Shown piece by piece: positions 1-7,955 of a stretch of 64,000 nt of DNA. The notes under the pieces were generated by a model. The model did no database searches, had not been told where the DNA came from, and saw nothing but the letters and a program-made list of their open reading frames with translations. The position numbers and the translations under genes are program-made. Position 1 is the stretch's first letter. Every line of letters starts with the position of its first letter. The DNA comes from Nitrospira defluvii (GTDB taxonomy: Bacteria > Nitrospirota > Nitrospiria > Nitrospirales > Nitrospiraceae), in NCBI GenBank assembly GCA_000196815.1, contig FP929003.1, positions 2,999,501-3,063,500 on the forward strand, read 5' to 3'.

Positions 1-1
1 A

Positions 2-1543
2 TCGAAAGACAATCTCGACCTGAAAGCCGCAATGAAGGTCCTGAACGAGGACCACTACGACTTGGAAAAAGTGAAAGAACGCATCGTCGAATACCTCGCC
101 GTGCGCAAGCTCAAAGAGAAAATGAAGGGGCCCATCCTCTGTTTCGTGGGACCGCCCGGCGTCGGCAAAACCTCGCTCGGCAAATCCATCGCCCGCGCGC
201 TCGGCCGTGAGTTCGTCCGGATCAGTCTGGGCGGAGTCCGCGACGAGGCCGAAATCCGTGGCCATCGCAGGACCTACGTCGGCGCACTGCCGGGACGGAT
301 TATCCAGGGCATGAAACAAGCCGGCACGAACAATCCCGTGTTCATGCTCGACGAGGTCGACAAAGTCGGCATGGATTTCCGCGGCGATCCTTCGGCCGCG
401 CTGCTGGAAGTGCTGGATCCCGAACAAAACAGCACCTTCACCGATCACTATCTCGGGGTGCCCTTCGATTTGACCGAAGTCATGTTCGTCACGACGGCCA
501 ACCTCATGGATCCGATATTGCCCGCGTTACGGGACCGCATGGAGGTCATCGACATCCCGGGGTATACGGAAGAAGAGAAACTCGGGATCGCGCAGAAGTA
601 CTTAATACCCAGACAGATGAACGAGCACGGCATTACCGAAAAACATATCCGCGTGAACGAGCCGGCCATCCGCCACGTCATCTCGCACTACACGCGCGAA
701 GCCGGAGTCCGGAACCTCGAACGGGAAATCGCCAACCTCATGCGGAAAGTCGCCAAGAAGGTCGCCGAGGGCAAATCCGAGTGTCACGCTATCGACCAGA
801 CCAATTTGAACAAGTTTCTGGGTGTGGCGAAGTTCGTTCCGGAGGCGGAACTTGAAAAGGACGAAATCGGCGTCGCCACCGGCCTTGCCTGGACGGAGAG
901 CGGCGGCGACGTGCTCTATATCGAAGCGACCGTCATGAAGGGCAAGGGGCAACTCACCCTCACCGGGCATCTCGGCGACGTCATGAAAGAATCCGCACAG
1001 GCCGCCCTGAGTTATGTCCGCTCCCGGGAGAAGACCCTGGGCATCAGCCCCGACATCTTTGCCAAGAACGACATTCACATTCACGTGCCGGCCGGCGCCA
1101 CACCAAAAGACGGACCGTCTGCCGGCATCACCATGGCCACGGCCATCGCTTCGGCGCTGGCCCAGATCCCCGTCCGGCGCGACCTGGCCATGACCGGAGA
1201 AATCACCCTGCGCGGGCGCGTGCTACCGATCGGAGGCTTGAAGGAAAAAATCCTCGCGGCCAAACGGGCGAAACTCGCGACCGTCGTCCTTCCGAAGCGC
1301 AACAAGAAGGACCTGGAGGAAATTCCCAAACATATCCTCAAAGGCATCGAGTTGATCTTTGTCGATACAGTCGATGATGTCATCAAAGCGGCCCTGCGGC
1401 GATCATCGTCCCGCACACCGCGCGCATCGGCCCCGAAGACTCCCGTCAAGAAATCGGCGCGCGCGACTACATCCAAGCGGGCAACCGGCTCGCCCAGGAA
1501 AAGCCTCCACCTTCCGACGGCTTTGCCATCGTTGATGCTCTAA
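2..1543 (+). CDS. lon: ATP-dependent protease Lon (5' truncated by window edge)
   Basis: Cytoplasmic AAA+ serine protease that unfolds and degrades damaged and regulatory proteins. The reading frame is open from base 2, upstream of the first ATG at 32, so the N-terminal domain and the real start lie outside the window. From the ATG at 32 one sees Walker [10 protein letters not shown], Walker B FMLDEVDK and the arginine-finger region. The S16 protease domain follows, with the catalytic Ser in PKDGPSAG (codon at 1118) and the Lys in GGLKEK (codon at 1241), 41 residues apart. The last ~45 residues are a Ser/Lys/Arg/Thr-rich tail not typical of Lon. thiL follows after one base, so the two are probably co-transcribed. 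Confidence 0.97.
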   Translation, partial: SKDNLDLKAAMKVLNEDHYDLEKVKERIVEYLAVRKLKEKMKGPILCFVGPPGVGKTSLGKSIARALGREFVRISLGGVRDEAEIRGHRRTYVGALPGRIIQGMKQAGTNNPVFMLDEVDKVGMDFRGDPSAALLEVLDPEQNSTFTDHYLGVPFDLTEVMFVTTANLMDPILPALRDRMEVIDIPGYTEEEKLGIAQKYLIPRQMNEHGITEKHIRVNEPAIRHVISHYTREAGVRNLEREIANLMRKVAKKVAEGKSECHAIDQTNLNKFLGVAKFVPEAELEKDEIGVATGLAWTESGGDVLYIEATVMKGKGQLTLTGHLGDVMKESAQAALSYVRSREKTLGISPDIFAKNDIHIHVPAGATPKDGPSAGITMATAIASALAQIPVRRDLAMTGEITLRGRVLPIGGLKEKILAAKRAKLATVVLPKRNKKDLEEIPKHILKGIELIFVDTVDDVIKAALRRSSSRTPRASAPKTPVKKSARATTSKRATGSPRKSLHLPTALPSLML

Positions 1544-1544
1544 T

Positions 1545-2594
1545 ATGCCGTCAGGCCGATCCCGCCGGACCAGTTCTGTCGGTAGCGAGTTCGTCCTGAT
1601 CCGGCTGCTGCAAGCACAGGCCGCCCGACCCGATCGTCAGGTGTTCAAGGGGATCGGCGATGACACGGCCATCCTCAAGACCTCGTCCGACCAATGGACC
1701 CTCATCACGACGGACCTCCTGGCTGAGGGTGTGCACTTCGATCCCGCCACCTCCTCCTATGACGACATCGGATACCGGGCGGCCATCGCCAACTTAAGCG
1801 ATATCGCCGCCATGGGCGGCACACCCCGATTCATGCTCGTGGCCATCGCAATTCCGCCGACCTGCTCGACAGAACAGATTCAACGACTCTATCGCGGGAT
1901 GATGCAAGCCGCCGATCCCTATCGGGTCTGCCTGGTCGGCGGAGACACGTCCGCCTCCAAGTCCGGCCTGTTTCTCAGCATCACGCTCACCGGAACCGTA
2001 CAACCTCGTCGCACTCTCCTGCGTAGCGGAGCCCGCGTCGGCGACCGGCTGTACGTCACCGGCACACTCGGCGACTCCCGCGCAGGGCTGGACCTCCTGA
2101 CGGCCACGGCCCGCGCCGGACCGGCGAAACTGCGTCCCGCATATACCCGCTTTCTGCTCGCGCGTCACCACCGGCCGTCCGCCCGCATCGCAGAAGGCCA
2201 ATGGCTGGTGAAACATGGACTCAGCGGTGCGGCGATCGACTTGTCCGATGGTCTGACCGGCGACCTCCGACACCTCTGCGAAGAGAGCGGCGTCGGAGCG
2301 GAAGTGCTCGCCGGCTCACTCCCGATTTCTCCGGCCTGTCGGGCCTACGCCCTGGCGCATGGCCGTGATTCGCAGCAGATCGGGTTACAGGGCGGTGAGG
2401 ACTACGAGCTCCTGTTCACCGTTCCGCGTCGCAAGCAAGAACAATTCGAACGGCTGGCCGCGAACACCGACTTTTGTTTCACCTGTATCGGCTCGATCAC
2501 ACCGAAGCGGCTCGGTCTGCGCTTACGAACGGCAACAGGAACCACGCAACCGCTGCCGGCCACCAGTTACGAACATTTTCTGCGGCCCTCTTAG
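1545..2594 (+). CDS. thiL: Thiamine-monophosphate kinase ThiL
   Basis: Phosphorylates thiamine monophosphate to the cofactor thiamine diphosphate using ATP, the last step of thiamine synthesis. It is 349 aa, about normal for the family. Visible signatures are the GIGDDTA motif near residue 37, the TTDLLAEGVHF metal/substrate segment, the LVGGDTSAS loop and the DLSDGL and GGEDYELLF motifs of the AIR-synthase fold. The ATG is one base after the lon stop; the first ~12 residues (basic, Ser-rich) look extra, so translation may begin slightly later. The other thiamine genes in the window (thiSGE) are 16 kb away. Function is confident. Confidence 0.95.
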   Translation: MPSGRSRRTSSVGSEFVLIRLLQAQAARPDRQVFKGIGDDTAILKTSSDQWTLITTDLLAEGVHFDPATSSYDDIGYRAAIANLSDIAAMGGTPRFMLVAIAIPPTCSTEQIQRLYRGMMQAADPYRVCLVGGDTSASKSGLFLSITLTGTVQPRRTLLRSGARVGDRLYVTGTLGDSRAGLDLLTATARAGPAKLRPAYTRFLLARHHRPSARIAEGQWLVKHGLSGAAIDLSDGLTGDLRHLCEESGVGAEVLAGSLPISPACRAYALAHGRDSQQIGLQGGEDYELLFTVPRRKQEQFERLAANTDFCFTCIGSITPKRLGLRLRTATGTTQPLPATSYEHFLRPS

Positions 2595-2617
2595 CGATCT
2601 CCGGAATAAAGACATCA

Positions 2618-3097
2618 ATGACAGACGTACGCTCGTTGTTTCGCCAAGTGCTCCATCTCGATGAAACACCGCACCGGACGGCGCTGGCCTTTGCCATCGG
2701 CATCTTCATCGGCTTTTCCCCGGCCTATGGTCTCCATATGGTGATGGTGGGGTTCTGCGCCTGGGCATTCGGGCTGAACGTCGTGGCGCTGCTCGCCGGC
2801 GCATTCCTCAACAATCCCTGGACGCTGATTCCCATCCTCGGAGGCACCTACTGGACCGGCGCCACCCTCTTAGGAGTGCATGACTTTCCCTCCTTTGACT
2901 GGAGCGATTTGTCTTTCATGGGGATTTATCACCAGGTCATGCCCTACGCCTGGCCGTTCTTCGTCGGCGGGATGGTTCTGAGTATTGCGGGTGGCCTGGT
3001 CGCCTATCCGCTCGCCTATCTCTTGCTCTCCAAATACCGGAGCACAAACCCGTCGGACGGTCATCAACCGTTGCCCCCCTCATCAGGCCTGCGCTAA
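2618..3097 (+). CDS. DUF2062 membrane protein
   Basis: Small membrane protein of 159 aa. It has the DUF2062 pattern: a short N-terminal helix, a glycine-rich hydrophobic segment around GIFIGFSPAYGLHM, a second segment containing the FLNNPWT motif, and a C-terminal membrane helix ending in a charged, Ser/Pro-rich tail. The frame is open further upstream (into thiL), but I chose ATG 2618 because the family begins just before this point and it lies 23 bases after the thiL stop. DUF2062 proteins have no firmly established biochemical role. Its position between thiL and an HD hydrolase does not suggest one. Confidence 0.85.
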   Translation: MTDVRSLFRQVLHLDETPHRTALAFAIGIFIGFSPAYGLHMVMVGFCAWAFGLNVVALLAGAFLNNPWTLIPILGGTYWTGATLLGVHDFPSFDWSDLSFMGIYHQVMPYAWPFFVGGMVLSIAGGLVAYPLAYLLLSKYRSTNPSDGHQPLPPSSGLR

Positions 3098-3118
3098 GAT
3101 CATCCATCAGTCGACCTC

Positions 3119-4540
3119 ATGAAACTACCAACCGCACATCCCCCGGCTCCCTATGACGGATCAGCCCTCATCGCCGATCCCATCCACGAATACGTGTCGT
3201 TTACGGTGCCGTATGCGACGCCGGATCCCTCGGAACGCACGGAAAAGGATCTGATCGATTCTCCATGGGTGCAGCGACTGCGCTACATCTATCAGCTCCA
3301 AAGCGCCCGCTGGGTCTACCCCTCGGCGGAACATACGCGATTCGTGCATTCACTTGGGACGATGCACGTGGCAGGCCGCTTCGCGCGCCATCTCTATCCA
3401 TTCTTGAAAAAGGCGGTGCCCGACGTTCCCTCGGCGGCCTTGGTCGAGGAATTTCTACGCATCACGGCCCTCGTGCATGACATCGGGCATGGTCCGTTCT
3501 GCCACTTTTTCGACGATAACTTTTTGCACGGTTTCGGTCTCTCGCACGAGAAACTCGGCCAGATTATCGTGCGCGAGCATCTGGGGCCCCTCATCAAGAA
3601 AATCCGCCGCAGTCCGTCGGGCCCGTTCGATCGCGGAGAAGAGCTGAATCCGGATCACATTGCGCATGTGATCCTGAAGGAGAAAGGCAAAGATAACTCC
3701 CGCATTCCGCGCTGGATCAACATGCTCCAGCCGGTGATTTCAGGCAGCTACACAGCCGACAACCTCGACTATGTGTTGCGCGATGCCTACATGTGCGGCG
3801 TCGCGGTGGGGCCGGTTGACCTGACCCGTCTGATTCACTACACCATCGTCACCGACAAAGGCTTTACCATTCATAAGACGGGGCTGCCGGCCCTGCAGAT
3901 GTTTCTGAACACCAGAATGTATCTCTACTCGAACGTGTATTATCACCGCACAACCCGCGCCATCGACATTCATCTGCGCGACATTTTCGGGGACACGATG
4001 AAGCTGTTGTTTCCGTCCAACCCCGCCAAGCACATGGATGAATACCTGACCTTGACCGACTGGTCGTTGTTGGAAGATGTCAGGCGATGGAAGAAAGCCG
4101 GCCAAAGCAGCCTGCGTCGTTTGCATCAGGAATGGGCGCATATCCTGGGGCGCGACGTGAAGTGGAAGATGGCCTATAGCACGGTGCTCAAGGAAAAGGG
4201 CATCGAGCGAGGCATGGACTTTCCCAGCCACGAACAATTCCAGCAGCAGATCCAGAAGGCATTGCCGGCCAAATTGCAGGCGCTGCCGTTCCGCGTGGAC
4301 ATGGCTCCGCTCGATCCGCGGCCGGATCCCAAGGATACGCGCGGCATCCCCCTGCTCGTCTTCGATCCCGGCACGAAGGGTGTCTCAGCTGAACCGTTGG
4401 AAGAGTTTTTGGATCTGCTCCCCACCCGTCTCGTGCAATTCCGCATCTACGCCCTCGACCACAATCAGGACGCCGCCCTCTCCCTCGCCGCCGCGACCGT
4501 ACTCAATAAGACCCCGTCGAGCATGGAGACGAATTTCTAG
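3119..4540 (+). CDS. HD-superfamily phosphohydrolase (dGTPase/SAMHD1-like)
   Basis: Predicted metal-dependent phosphohydrolase of 473 aa, resembling the COG1078 HD family related to dGTPases and SAMHD1. The metal-binding residues are visible: His in EHTRFVHSLG, the His-Asp pair in LVHDIGHGPFCH, and the downstream Asp in ADNLDYVLRDAYMCG. The order and spacing fit the family. The substrate cannot be told from sequence; nucleotides or dNTPs are plausible. No signal peptide or membrane segment is seen, so it should be cytoplasmic. It follows the DUF2062 gene after 21 bases and could be the last gene of the lon-thiL transcript. Confidence 0.88.
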   Translation: MKLPTAHPPAPYDGSALIADPIHEYVSFTVPYATPDPSERTEKDLIDSPWVQRLRYIYQLQSARWVYPSAEHTRFVHSLGTMHVAGRFARHLYPFLKKAVPDVPSAALVEEFLRITALVHDIGHGPFCHFFDDNFLHGFGLSHEKLGQIIVREHLGPLIKKIRRSPSGPFDRGEELNPDHIAHVILKEKGKDNSRIPRWINMLQPVISGSYTADNLDYVLRDAYMCGVAVGPVDLTRLIHYTIVTDKGFTIHKTGLPALQMFLNTRMYLYSNVYYHRTTRAIDIHLRDIFGDTMKLLFPSNPAKHMDEYLTLTDWSLLEDVRRWKKAGQSSLRRLHQEWAHILGRDVKWKMAYSTVLKEKGIERGMDFPSHEQFQQQIQKALPAKLQALPFRVDMAPLDPRPDPKDTRGIPLLVFDPGTKGVSAEPLEEFLDLLPTRLVQFRIYALDHNQDAALSLAAATVLNKTPSSMETNF

Positions 4541-4631
4541 GCCCCCGGCCTGGTTTTGGAAACACGTTCAGCCGCTGCCTGTATGGTCCTCACCCGGGAT
4601 TCCGGCGCTCTTCTTATACGCAGATACCGCA

Positions 4632-4650
4632 CCTAGGTAAATTCCTAGGT
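4632..4650. repeat. Two palindromic CCTAGG boxes in tandem
   Basis: CCTAGGT occurs at 4632-4638 and again at 4644-4650, 12 bases apart. Each core CCTAGG is itself a palindrome. The pair sits in the 221-base gap between the HD hydrolase and the PAS kinase, about 110 bases upstream of the kinase start. This is the usual form and location of a binding site for a dimeric regulator, but I cannot name one. Confidence 0.45.
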
Positions 4651-4743
4651 CGGATTGACTCTACTCGTATGAGGTAATTAGGTGCATAGTAGCCTCGATT
4701 GCGATAGCCTCTTGTAATACTGGCTCTTTATTGAGATTCAGGA

Positions 4744-4757
4744 CTCCTATATAGGAG
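4744..4757 (+). promoter_or_regulatory. Palindrome overlapping the ribosome binding site of the PAS kinase
   Basis: CTCCTATATAGGAG is a perfect 14-base palindrome. Its right arm, AGGAG, is the Shine-Dalgarno sequence of the GTG start at 4762. In mRNA the left arm can pair with it (5-bp stem, 4-base ATAT loop) and would hide the ribosome binding site. It could equally be a DNA operator. The sequence is certain; the role is inferred. Confidence 0.5.
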
Positions 4758-4761
4758 CGAC

Positions 4762-7509
4762 GTGGCTATAGCCGAGAACGAGGCGCTCTGGTCCAGCACG
4801 TGTGATCCTTCCCCTCGTGGGCGGGCCATCGTTAGCCTCATTGCCGTCTCAATCGGGGTCATCTTCTTCCTCGATGCGATGACGCCGCTCGGTGTTCCTG
4901 TCTGGGTTCTCTACCTCATCCCGTTGACCCTCACCTACCAGGCTCCTGTCACATGGATTCCCTACCTCACGGCGGGAGTGTGCGCCACCCTCACATTGCT
5001 GTGTCTCGCCCTGTCCGACCCCATGACCAGCATGCCCTCATGGATGCCTCTCATGAATCGCGCCGCCGCCTTGGGCATGTTTGCGGTCATCGCCCATCTG
5101 ATCGTCCAGTACCGGGGGGCAACCGAACGCTTGATTCAAACGGCCGCTCTGGATGCGGAACACAAGGCCCTGCAATTGAAAGAGGGCCTGCTGCTGAAAA
5201 ACGCGCAGGATGTACAGGACCTCTACGACCATGCCCCCTGCGGATACCATTCACTGAACTCGCAAGGCATGTTCGTCGGCATCAACCAGACAGAACTCGA
5301 CTGGCTGGGCTATCAAAAAGACGAGGTCGTCGGAATCATGCGCTTCCAAGACCTTCTCACCCCCGAGTCTGTCGAACTGTTTCATCAACAGTTTCCACGT
5401 TTCATCGAGAGAGGAGTCGTACGGGACCTGGAGTTCGAGGTCCGTTGCAAAGACGGTACGCTGCTGCCGATTCTGCTGAGTGCCACGGCCATCAAGGATC
5501 CCGACGGCCGGTTCATCGCCAGCCGCTCCACCCTCGTCGATATCACGGAACGCCGAAAAGCCGATGCGGCCCTTCGCCAGAGCCATCAGACGCTCGAGGT
5601 CCTCGTCAAAGAACGGACCGCCGCGCTTGAGGACACCAATCAGCGCCTCGAGCAGGAATTGGCGCAACGTAACCTGATTCATCAGGCGCTGATCGCCAGC
5701 GAAAGCCGGTTTCGCGAACTGATCGAATCGCTTCCGCTCCCGATCTGGACGTGCCTTCCTGACGGCACCTGCGACTATCTCAGCCCGCAGTGGATGAATT
5801 ATACGGGACGGTCCGCAGACGAGCCCTTCAGCACCGGATGTCTCCAGCACGTCCACCCCGAAGACCGCCCGAGAATCACCGAGCAATGGCGCGATGCAGT
5901 GGCTCGTACCCAACCCCTCGACGCTGAACTGCGTTTTCAGCGGGCGGATGGCCTCTACCGCTGGTTCCATGCCCATGCGGCGCCGATCCTGGACCGGGAC
6001 GGCCGCGTCCTGAAGTGGGTGGGAACCTACACTGATACGCATGATCGTAAGCAGGGCCAAGAGGTCCAGGCCAGGCTCGCCGCTATTGTCGAGTCCTCTT
6101 CCGATGCCGTCATCAGCAAATCGCTCGACGGGCGCATTCTGACCTGGAACAAAAGCGCCGAACTGATGTTCGGGTACTCCGGCGAGGACATCATCGGTCA
6201 ATCGATTTCTCTTCTCATTCCCCCGGACCGTCAGCTCGAAGAAACCTCTCTGATCGAACTGATCAAAACAGGAACACGGGTGCAACAGTACGAAACCATT
6301 CGCAAACGGAAGGACGGCAGTTCTATCCAGGTGTCCCTAACCGTTTCCCCCATTGTGGATGCCAACGGCCTCGTCAACGCCGTCTCCACCATCGCTCGCG
6401 ACATCACGGCGCGAAAGCAGATCGAAGAGATGATGACCCAGCAACGCAGGCTGATCGAATTGTCGTACGAACCGATTTTCGCCTGGGAGCTCGACCAAGG
6501 CATCGTGGAGTGGAATCGCGGGTGTGAACAATTGTACGGCTATACTCGATCGGAAGCCTTGGGGCACAGCAGCAATCTTCTGCTGCAGAGTCGCCTACCC
6601 GCTCCCCTCAGCACGATCCAGGCCGAATTGGAACGGACCGGAGGATGGACCGGCGAGATTCACCATCGTACGAAAGACGGGCGGGACGTGCTCGTGGCCA
6701 GCCGCTGGGGATTGCTCAACACCAACGGCCGGAGCCTCGTCCTGGAAACCAACCGGGATATCACTCAGCTGCGCCAGTCCGAGACCATGATCCTCAAGAA
6801 AAACAAGGATCTTGAAACGCTCCTGTACGTGACCTCCCACGATCTGAAGGAACCGCTGCGGGCCATTGAAAGTTTTTCTGTCCTCATCCAGGAACGTTAT
6901 GCGAACCGGCTCGATGAGAAGGGCCAGGATTTTCTGCGGCGCATCGTTCGAGCCACGCAACGCCTCGATCAACTGCTCACGGACATCCTGGATCTCTCCC
7001 GCGCGCAGCGCATGGATCCGCCCGTCGACGACATCGATGCCGAACAGCTGATGCACGAAGTCCTGCGTCGGCTGGAGCGGCGCATCAAAGAAACCGGCGC
7101 CAGAATCACGATTCGGTCCCCCCTTCCCCGCCTGCGTGTCAATACCACCTGGGCCATCCAGGGTATCTATAATCTGGTCGCGAATGCGCTCAAGTTTGCA
7201 TCCGCCGGGCAAGCTCCTGACGTTGAGATTGCGCCGCATTCCGGGATGGATCTTGAAGGAAACGAACTCATCGGCCTGGTCGTGCGCGACCGTGGCCCGG
7301 GAGTGGCGCCTGAGCAGCGCGATCGGATATTCGAACTCTTCCGACGGGCAGTCGGACGCGAGATAGAGGGGACCGGCGCAGGACTGGCCATCGTTCGGCA
7401 GGTGGCCGAACGACACGGTGGCCGTGCCTGGGTGGAACCCCGCGAAGGCGGCGGATCAGAATTTTTCATTACATTTGGCGTCAACCAGTCTAGTCCGAGG
7501 AAGGTGTAA
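4762..7509 (+). CDS. Membrane-anchored multi-PAS sensor histidine kinase
   Basis: Sensor kinase of 915 aa starting at GTG 4762, preceded by AGGAG at good spacing. About four membrane helices occupy residues 22-120. Four PAS domains follow at roughly 150-265, 310-425, 430-550 and 560-675, the first three ending in a DIT-type linker. The dimerization helix carries the phospho-acceptor His693 in TSHDLKEPL, a form typical of bacteriophytochrome-type kinases. The ATPase has the N box near NLVANALKF and the G boxes DRGPG and GTGAGLAI. The next gene, two bases on, encodes an Rcp1-type receiver, its likely phosphorylation partner. Its signal is unknown, since no cofactor-binding residue is recognisable. 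Confidence 0.93.
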   Translation: MAIAENEALWSSTCDPSPRGRAIVSLIAVSIGVIFFLDAMTPLGVPVWVLYLIPLTLTYQAPVTWIPYLTAGVCATLTLLCLALSDPMTSMPSWMPLMNRAAALGMFAVIAHLIVQYRGATERLIQTAALDAEHKALQLKEGLLLKNAQDVQDLYDHAPCGYHSLNSQGMFVGINQTELDWLGYQKDEVVGIMRFQDLLTPESVELFHQQFPRFIERGVVRDLEFEVRCKDGTLLPILLSATAIKDPDGRFIASRSTLVDITERRKADAALRQSHQTLEVLVKERTAALEDTNQRLEQELAQRNLIHQALIASESRFRELIESLPLPIWTCLPDGTCDYLSPQWMNYTGRSADEPFSTGCLQHVHPEDRPRITEQWRDAVARTQPLDAELRFQRADGLYRWFHAHAAPILDRDGRVLKWVGTYTDTHDRKQGQEVQARLAAIVESSSDAVISKSLDGRILTWNKSAELMFGYSGEDIIGQSISLLIPPDRQLEETSLIELIKTGTRVQQYETIRKRKDGSSIQVSLTVSPIVDANGLVNAVSTIARDITARKQIEEMMTQQRRLIELSYEPIFAWELDQGIVEWNRGCEQLYGYTRSEALGHSSNLLLQSRLPAPLSTIQAELERTGGWTGEIHHRTKDGRDVLVASRWGLLNTNGRSLVLETNRDITQLRQSETMILKKNKDLETLLYVTSHDLKEPLRAIESFSVLIQERYANRLDEKGQDFLRRIVRATQRLDQLLTDILDLSRAQRMDPPVDDIDAEQLMHEVLRRLERRIKETGARITIRSPLPRLRVNTTWAIQGIYNLVANALKFASAGQAPDVEIAPHSGMDLEGNELIGLVVRDRGPGVAPEQRDRIFELFRRAVGREIEGTGAGLAIVRQVAERHGGRAWVEPREGGGSEFFITFGVNQSSPRKV

Positions 7510-7511
7510 CG

Positions 7512-7952
7512 ATGACCATGCGGCCCTTTGATATTCTCATCGCAGAAGATAACGAAGACGACATCTTGTTGATCCGGGAAGCCTTCGAGACCGTGAACAT
7601 GGCCAATCGAGTGGCCGTTGTGCGGGACGGCGAAGAAGCGCTGGCCTATTTGCGGGGGGAAGGTCCTTTCAGCCAATGTCCGTTCCCCGGCTTGGTGCTC
7701 CTCGATATCAATATGCCGAAGAAAACCGGACTCGAGGTGCTGGCTGAAATTAAGTCCGACCCCCGCTTTCGTCCGCTCCCGGTCGTCATGCTGACCGTCA
7801 GTGAGCGCGAGGAGGATATCGTGCGGTCGTATGAGCAGGGCGCCTGCTCATACATTCGAAAACCTGTGACATTCAGCCGGTTCTTATCGGTCGTGAAAGA
7901 GTTCGAACTCTATTGGACGCTGGTCTCGCGAGTCCCGACGCTAAAGAGGTAA
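7512..7952 (+). CDS. Rcp1-type single-domain response regulator
   Basis: Stand-alone receiver of 146 aa with no output domain. The acidic pocket is AEDNEDD at residues 11-17, the phospho-acceptor is Asp65 in LLDINMPKK, and the conserved Lys is in YIRKP. The extended loops and the DILLIREAFE helix match the Rcp1 class that pairs with phytochrome-like kinases. It starts two bases after the kinase stop with an AGGAAGG ribosome binding site, so it is almost certainly translated from the same mRNA and phosphorylated by that kinase. It probably acts by protein-protein contact or as a relay to the following hybrid kinase. Confidence 0.93.
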   Translation: MTMRPFDILIAEDNEDDILLIREAFETVNMANRVAVVRDGEEALAYLRGEGPFSQCPFPGLVLLDINMPKKTGLEVLAEIKSDPRFRPLPVVMLTVSEREEDIVRSYEQGACSYIRKPVTFSRFLSVVKEFELYWTLVSRVPTLKR

Positions 7953-7955
7953 CAC

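Noticed and set aside
5251-6285. Long minus-strand open frame of 344 codons opposite the PAS kinase gene
   Set aside because: It lies fully antisense to a clear multi-PAS kinase, has no family features and reflects high-GC codon use.
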